Positions 58,241 through 64,000 of a DNA stretch of 64,000 nucleotides are shown in pieces. The notes beneath the pieces were generated by a model. That model did not search any database and was not told the origin of the DNA. It was given only the letters and a program-made list of their open reading frames with translations. Both the position numbers and the translations under genes were made by a program. This DNA is from Odontesthes bonariensis (Eukaryota > Chordata > Actinopteri > Atheriniformes > Atherinopsidae), in NCBI RefSeq assembly GCF_027942865.1, contig NC_134524.1, positions 31,948,351 through 32,012,350 on the forward strand, read 5' to 3'. Every line of letters begins with the position of its first letter. Position 1 is the first letter of the stretch.

Positions 58241-58662
58241 CACCAACTGCACACCAGTCACAGCGGGGTGGGGATGCAAACCCTGGTTCGGGTAGGGGGA
58301 GAAATAAAAGAGGTAAGATAAGCGGGAATGGGATTCAAACCCTGGTTCGGGTAGGGGGTAATGAAAGTATAGAAGGTGCCAGAGGTGGAGGCAGGACAAG
58401 ACACACTAGCAGATACGCAGACAAATTCACCTAAACAGTCCTATATTCACTAAAAATACCAGCAAAAACAAAGCCATACAACTCACTCTCACCAACTGCA
58501 CACCAGTCACAGCGGGGTGGGGATGCAAACCCTGGTTCGGGTAGGGGGAGAAATAAAAGAGGTAAGATAAGCGGGAATGGGATTCAAACCCTGGTTCGGG
58601 TAGGGGGTAATGAAAGTATAGAGGGTGCCAGAGGTGGAGGCAGAACAAGACACACTAGCAGA
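58241..58662. repeat. 249-bp-period direct repeat in L2 3' UTR
   Basis: 58241-58413 and 58490-58662 are nearly identical, and each contains two copies of CCCTGGTTCGGGTAGGGGG. The plus-strand L2 copy at 31411-32498 shows only one such block in this form. Confidence 0.8.
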
Positions 58663-59295
58663 CACACTATCAGATTCAACAGACCTAACTATAAGCTTTA
58701 TAAAAAAGGAAAGTTTTAAGCCTGGTCTTAAAAGTGGAAAGGGTGTCTGCATCCCGGACATTTACTGGCAGCTTATTCCACAAGAGAGGGGCCTGATAAC
58801 TGAAGGCTCTGCCTCCCATTCTACTTTTAGAAACTCTGGGAACCTCAAGTAAACCTGCAGTTTCGGAACGAAGTGATCTGTTAGGAAAATATCTTACAAT
58901 GAGATCTTTAAGATATGATGGAGCTCGGTCATTAAGAGCTTTATATGTAAGGAGAAGAATCTTAAATTCTATTCTGAATTTAACAGGGAGCCAATGAAGA
59001 GAAGCTAAAACTGGAGAAATATGATCTCTCCTGTTAGTTCTCATCAGAACTCTGGCTGCAGCATTTTGGATCAACTGAAGGCTTTTCAGAGAATATGTGG
59101 GACAGCCCAATAATAAAGAATTACAGTAGTCCAATCTTAAAGTAACAAATGCATGGACTAGTTTTTCTGCATCACTCTGAGACAAGATGTTCCTGATTTT
59201 AACAATATTACGAAGATGAAAGAAGGCAGTCCTAGAAACCTGTTTTATATGCGAGTCAAATGATAAGTTCTGGTCAAAAATAACTCCAAGGTTCC

Positions 59296-61581
59296 TGTAG
59301 CGTTACCGGGTATTTATATACCTATTAAATATAAGGATTTATGAGATGTTCTTACAGTCTCAAATAAACCTTACCTCGAATTCAGGGCACCACCTACCTA
59401 GGTTTTGACTTAATTTAAGTCACAGTCAGGTAGGAAAACTGTTCGAAATCTTACGATCCTGGTGTTAAATTAATATTCAATTAATATTCAGTCTCATATC
59501 TCGCTACTTTCGTGAAGTTCTCGTTTGGTTGGACAGACATTACGTAAAGAAAGCATACGACACAATCTGTGATTATAACATATATATAGATATATGAACT
59601 GTTTATTACAATGATATGATCTTAGACATGAACCTTTAAACAAACAGGAGATGCATTGAATATGGGTGATTATATAAAACACTTAGTGAATGGAAAATAA
59701 AATATGGGGAATGGGGAGATACTGGATTTATTCAAATAGTTTAGGTTGGCTGACTATTTGACGCTAAATACTGACATTTCGGATTAATTTATCATTCTGT
59801 GAAAGCCTCGAGACATCCATCAAACCCACTTTAAGGTGAAAACGGGTCGGTCTTACTGTGCTGAAGTTCTGTTTAGTCGGAACACGGCAGCGGCCACGTG
59901 GGGTCCGAGGGGACTTCTCTTCCGTTCTCTGGGCCTTCCTGGCTGTGGTGGCTGACTTTTTTAGCTTCTCAGTTGCTTCTTTCCACCGGGAAACGGGGAC
60001 GATGGTGTTGAGGGCTTTGCTGTTAGATGATCGAATCTTCTGATGTCAGTGGGTCCGTTGCTTCTCTGATGAAGTGAACTTAAGTTCACAGAAGATTAAT
60101 AAAAGGTTGCTTGGAGTTGGCTTTCTTGGTAGGAAAAGGTGATGATGGCGTGAAACAGCGGAGGTTAGGACGTGCGACGTAGAAGGACGTGGATGGCGAG
60201 GGACGAACAAAAACACGTAAAACGTGCATCTTCAGAGTATTTCAATCTATTTCTTTGTTCGGGTCTTTCTTTCTCGTCTCCGGGGTCTCACTGGGTTCTG
60301 GAGGGTCTCCTCCGGTCGTCCGCTGCATCGTTATCCACACGTCCTTCCGTTCTCTCCTGAGATTATGGGAAAACTCCCAAACTCTGGTGAGCTCTTCTCT
60401 TCTGCTTAAACCATCTCCAAAACTCTCTGAGCAGCTGTTCTCTGCTCAAATCTCCTTCTGAAACTCTGGGTTGGAACCCTTCTGGAACAAGAGGCAAGAA
60501 GCCAGAGAGCAGACGCCTGAAGCGAGCCAGCAAACGAGAGAACTAGAGAGCCAGCACTAGAGAGCCTGTGTTTTCCGCGGGTTCCGGGTTTTGACTCTCG
60601 GAGGCGGGGCTTACACTACTTTTTCAGCCAATGACATGCTTGAACTGTGTGCATGTCTCTGTAAGGTGATCTGTGCTATAGGGGGATTTCTGGATGAGAC
60701 AAAGAACTCTGTGTTTCTCCATTACTCCCATCTCATAGAACATTTGTCTCGGTGATTCTGAAAACACCACATCTTGTTAAGATATGCAGATTAAAGATAT
60801 AACATAGACTTGTAATATAAAGACATCAAAATAACACACATGATAAAGACAATTATGACTTTCAAAATTCAGATGAATATCTATGAAATCGTGACATATG
60901 AATAGTGAGTCACACAATGCTAATTTCTGTGTTAACAATGGGGACACTAAACAAATACCAAATAGATACCGAAGGGACATCGTTAAAAGTTAAATTGTTG
61001 CATATACATTGTCCATTTTACTGAGTCCTCTGGGATTTAAATGTTCAACAAATCAACACTGCAGACCACTAGGGGGCAATGTGGTTCCATCAGGCAGGTT
61101 GGGCATTTTCCACCAAAATCAGTTCTTTGTCAATATTTAAGCCAGAATCGTACAAATTGTCTCTATATGCGTCTTGTGATCAAGCTGGAAACCTGAAAGA
61201 AATTGTACACGGTTATCAAACACATTTAATATAGTTTTAAGATTCGACTAAAAGTGAGTCTTATGAAGTCTTCTCAGTTTGTATGTAGCCATCTGGTCGG
61301 TTTGCTGGTGAAAAGGGGTGTTAAAGTGTCAACTTTCGAGTTATGGTCTAGATAAGATAGTAAGTGTCCCACTTTTCCAAGAGTGAGTTCTTTTTCACTC
61401 CCAAAAAGCTTTTAAGAGGGCAGGAAGTGAACGTAAATTAGGCAGTTTCTGTCTCTTTTTCCTTTGTGGAAAGAAAATGAAGATCTGGTTTATATCCACA
61501 TACGTAAACATCCCCCACAGGAATGTTGGTTTTGTCAAAGTTTGAAAAACTCTTAATCCACACGGCACTGTGACTGCTACA
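59296..61581. mobile_element. solo-LTR-like insertion in the L2 ORF
   Basis: A 2286-bp block with ends TGTAGC and GCTACA, flanked by a 4-bp duplication TTCC (59292-59295 and 61582-61585). Removing it with one TTCC restores the L2 codons around RNLG. TG...CA ends with a short duplication fit an LTR retrotransposon. No internal direct repeats and no gag/pol frames are visible, so a long solo LTR is the simplest reading. A DNA transposon with 4-bp TSD is an alternative. Orientation is unclear because the terminal hexamers are mutually inverted. Confidence 0.65.
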
Positions 61582-64000
61582 TTCCTCACTGTAGAACTAG
61601 AAGCCAAGGAAATACCATCTAGAGTAACTATATAGCTAGACAATTTCTCCCTGAAACGCTCAGGTCCAAAGATAACGACTTCAGTTTTGTCTGAATTTAG
61701 AAGCAGACAGTTCTGAGTCATCCAGGTCTTTATGTCTTTAAGACATGCTTGTAGTCTGACCAACCTATTGGGTTCATCTGGTTTTATAGATAAGTACAGC
61801 TGAGTATCATCAGCATAGCAATGGAAATTTATGCCATGCTGTCTAATAATGTTACCTAATGGAAGCATGTATAAAGTGAAAAGAATCGGTCCAAGCACAG
61901 AACCCTGAGGAACTCCATGACTTACTCTGGTGTGTGAGGAAGATTCTTCATTTACAAGAACAAACTGAAATCTATCAGATAAATATGACTTAAACCAGCC
62001 TAATGCAGTTCCTTTAATCCCAATAACATGTTCAAGTCTGTGTAATAAGATACTGTGATCGACCGTATCAAATGCAGCACTGAGATCCAACAGGACAAGC
62101 ACAGACACAAGTCCGCTATCAGAGGCTAAGAGGAGATCATTGGTAACTTTCAGCAGTGCAGTTTCTGTGCTATGATGCACTCTGAATCCTGACTGAAACT
62201 CTTCAAACAGATTATTTCTGTGTAAGTGATCACAAAGCTGAGCTGCAACTATTTTTTCAAGAACTTTAGACATAAAAGGGAGATTGGATATAGGTCTATA
62301 ATGAGCTAACACTTCTGAATCAAGAATAGGTTTTTTAAGTAAAGGTTTAATTACAGCAACCTTAAAAGTCTGAGGTACATATCCTGTCAACAAAGACAGA
62401 TTGATCAAATCCAATATGGAAGTGTCAATTAATGGGAAAACCTCCTTGAACAGTCTGGTTGGGATTGGGTCTAAAACACAAGTTGATGGTTTAGAAGAGA
62501 CTATTGCTGTTGTTAGTTCAGAGAGATCAACTGGGCAGAAGCCGTCTAAATACAAATCAGGTTCTAAAGATACTTCTAAAGCTGCTGTACTTGATGATAC
62601 ATCACTGATAATAGTGGGAAGGACTCCATCAATCTTCTCTCTGATAGAAACAATTTTATTAATAAAGAAGCTCATGAAATCATCACTGCTGAGAGTTAAA
62701 GGAATAACTGGCTCAGCAGAGCTCGGACTCTTAGTCAGACTGGCTACAGTGCTGAAAAGAAACCTGGGATTATTCTTATTCTCTTCAATCAATGATGAAT
62801 AATAAGCAGTTCTAGCTTTACGAAGGGCTTTCTTATACATTGTTAAACTATCTTTCCAGACTAACTGAGACTCTTCTAAATTAGAGGAACGCCACTGTCT
62901 CTCCAGCTTTCTTGCAGTCTGCTTTAAAGCACGCAGCTGTGAATTATACCAAGGAGCCAACCTCTTCTGACTGATTACCTTCCTTTTCAGAGGGGCAACA
63001 TTGTCCAGTGCTGTACGCATTGAAACTATAGTGCTGTCAACAAGAGAGTCAAGTGTTGCTGGAGTAAAGTTTAGGTAGTCGTCCTCTGTCATATCTGCAC
63101 ATGGCAGTGAAGAAAAGGATGATGGAATTAATTCTTTAAATCTGGTTACAGCCTCCTCTGATAGACACCTTCTATATGTAAATTTCTTCTCAGAAACTGT
63201 ATAGTCAAGTAATGTAAACTCAAAGGTTATCAGAAAATGGTCAGATAAGACAGGGTTATGAGGGAACACTGTTAACTGTTCACTCTCAATGCCATAAGTC
63301 AGCACAAGATCAAGGGTGTGATTAAGGCAGTGAGTCGGTCCCTGAACACTCTGAGAAAATCCAATAGAGTCCAATATAGAATTAAAGTTCATATTTAGGC
63401 TGTCATTTTCAACATCTACATGAATATTAAAGTCACCCACTACAATGACTTTATCTGTACTCAGCACTAACTGGGATAAAAACTCTGAGAATTCAGACAG
63501 AAACTCAGAATAAGGGCCAGGTGGACGATACACAACAACAAACACAAGAGGTTTGACGAAGGTAGTCCGGCTAGTTGGCTGGGGCCACAAAAATAAAGCG
63601 TCTTGCTTCTCAAAACAATATGCGTTCAAAACAGAAATACATTTGCATCACAAAATCGTTCAACAGAAAAAGGCAGACCTCACAATCGCTTGGCGCTATT
63701 TTCTCTCTCCCTTCGTATCACTGCCTGCTGTGTAGACCGTGCAGACCGAAGTGCAGACCGAGCAGTCCCCTTCTTCCGAGCAGCAAACACCGCAACAGGC
63801 GCGGCTATCGGCTGGTGGCTGAACGCAGTGATATGCAGAGAGAGAAATAGCGCAAAGTGATTGTGAGGTCTGACTTTTTCTGTTGAATAATTTTGTGATG
63901 CAAATGTATTACTCTTTTGAACGCATATTAAGCCCCAGCCAACTAGCCGGACTACCTTCATCAACACCAAAACGAGGCTGGAACTCGGCTCACAGGACGC

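Larger units (their letters stand above)
57526..63552 (-). mobile_element. L2 LINE with intact ORF2, split by an LTR element
   Basis: 5'-truncated L2-type LINE on the minus strand. The 5' part (63552-61582) encodes, without stops, the end of an endonuclease ([21 protein letters not shown]) and a reverse transcriptase ([44 protein letters not shown] with YADD at 61817-61806). The 3' part (59295-57526) continues in frame (NLGVIFDQNLSFDSHIK, FVTLRLDYCNSLLLGCP), stops near 58685, and has a long 3' UTR ending in GAATT repeats. The 2286-bp insert at 59296-61581 separates them. The open frames indicate recent insertion. Confidence 0.88.
57488..64000. mobile_element. foldback MITE split by an L2 LINE; right end off window
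   Basis: The outer arm starts GCGTCCTGTGAGCAGAGTTC at 57488, breaks at 57525, and resumes at about 63553 (GACGAAGGTAGTCCGGCTAG). The inverted arm runs to the window end, finishing GAACTCGGCTCACAGGACGC. The inner arms 63559-63726 and 63826-63998 pair closely. Without the LINE the element is about 490 bp. Its terminus cannot be fixed because the sequence stops. Confidence 0.75.

Noticed and set aside
62401..62802. 133-codon plus-strand frame
   Set aside because: Antisense shadow of the L2 ORF2.

Overview
The window looks like nuclear DNA of a ray-finned (teleost) fish. It has small vertebrate-type exons with GT/AG introns, three recognisable vertebrate genes, and a dense repeat load of fish type: L2 and Rex1-like LINEs, Tc1/mariner, hAT and Harbinger DNA transposons, tRNA-derived SINEs and foldback MITEs. 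There are no bacterial genes, rRNA genes or CRISPR arrays. Gene names come from reading translated exons and checking splice phases; no database search was possible.

Layout. 1-3118: last intron and last coding exon of rap1gds1 (+), the intron carrying a MITE and a 1.5-kb, 17-bp minisatellite. 3119-15108: convergent 3' flanks of rap1gds1 and tspan5, filled with hAT, L2, Tc1 and Harbinger remains. 15109-25919: a complete eight-exon tspan5 on the minus strand (268 codons, eight cysteines in the large loop as in TspanC8 proteins), with introns holding nested hATs and nested foldbacks. 25920-26250: CpG-rich putative tspan5 promoter. 27806-30072 (minus): a two-exon gene resembling a TGF-beta/BMP-family propeptide but ending before any mature ligand domain, followed by an unrecognised two-exon coding fragment with an in-frame TGA. 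30073-42777: intergenic DNA or frem1 5' leader with L2 and SINE copies. 42778-57173: 5' leader end and the first nine coding exons (633 codons) of frem1 (+), continuing beyond the window. 57174-64000: frem1 intron containing a three-level nest: a solo-LTR-like element inside an L2 LINE inside a foldback MITE.

The genes do not form a pathway. rap1gds1 and tspan5 are tail-to-tail neighbours as in human 4q23; frem1 is on human 9p22, so its proximity here is not the human arrangement. rap1gds1 encodes a small-GTPase chaperone/GEF, tspan5 a membrane partner of ADAM10, and frem1 an extracellular-matrix protein of the Fraser complex.

The most distinctive observations are nested transposons whose target-site duplications can be read exactly, one TTAA site in two copies of a foldback used by two different element types, and the propeptide-only TGF-beta-like gene. 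I found no convincing undescribed multi-gene system.
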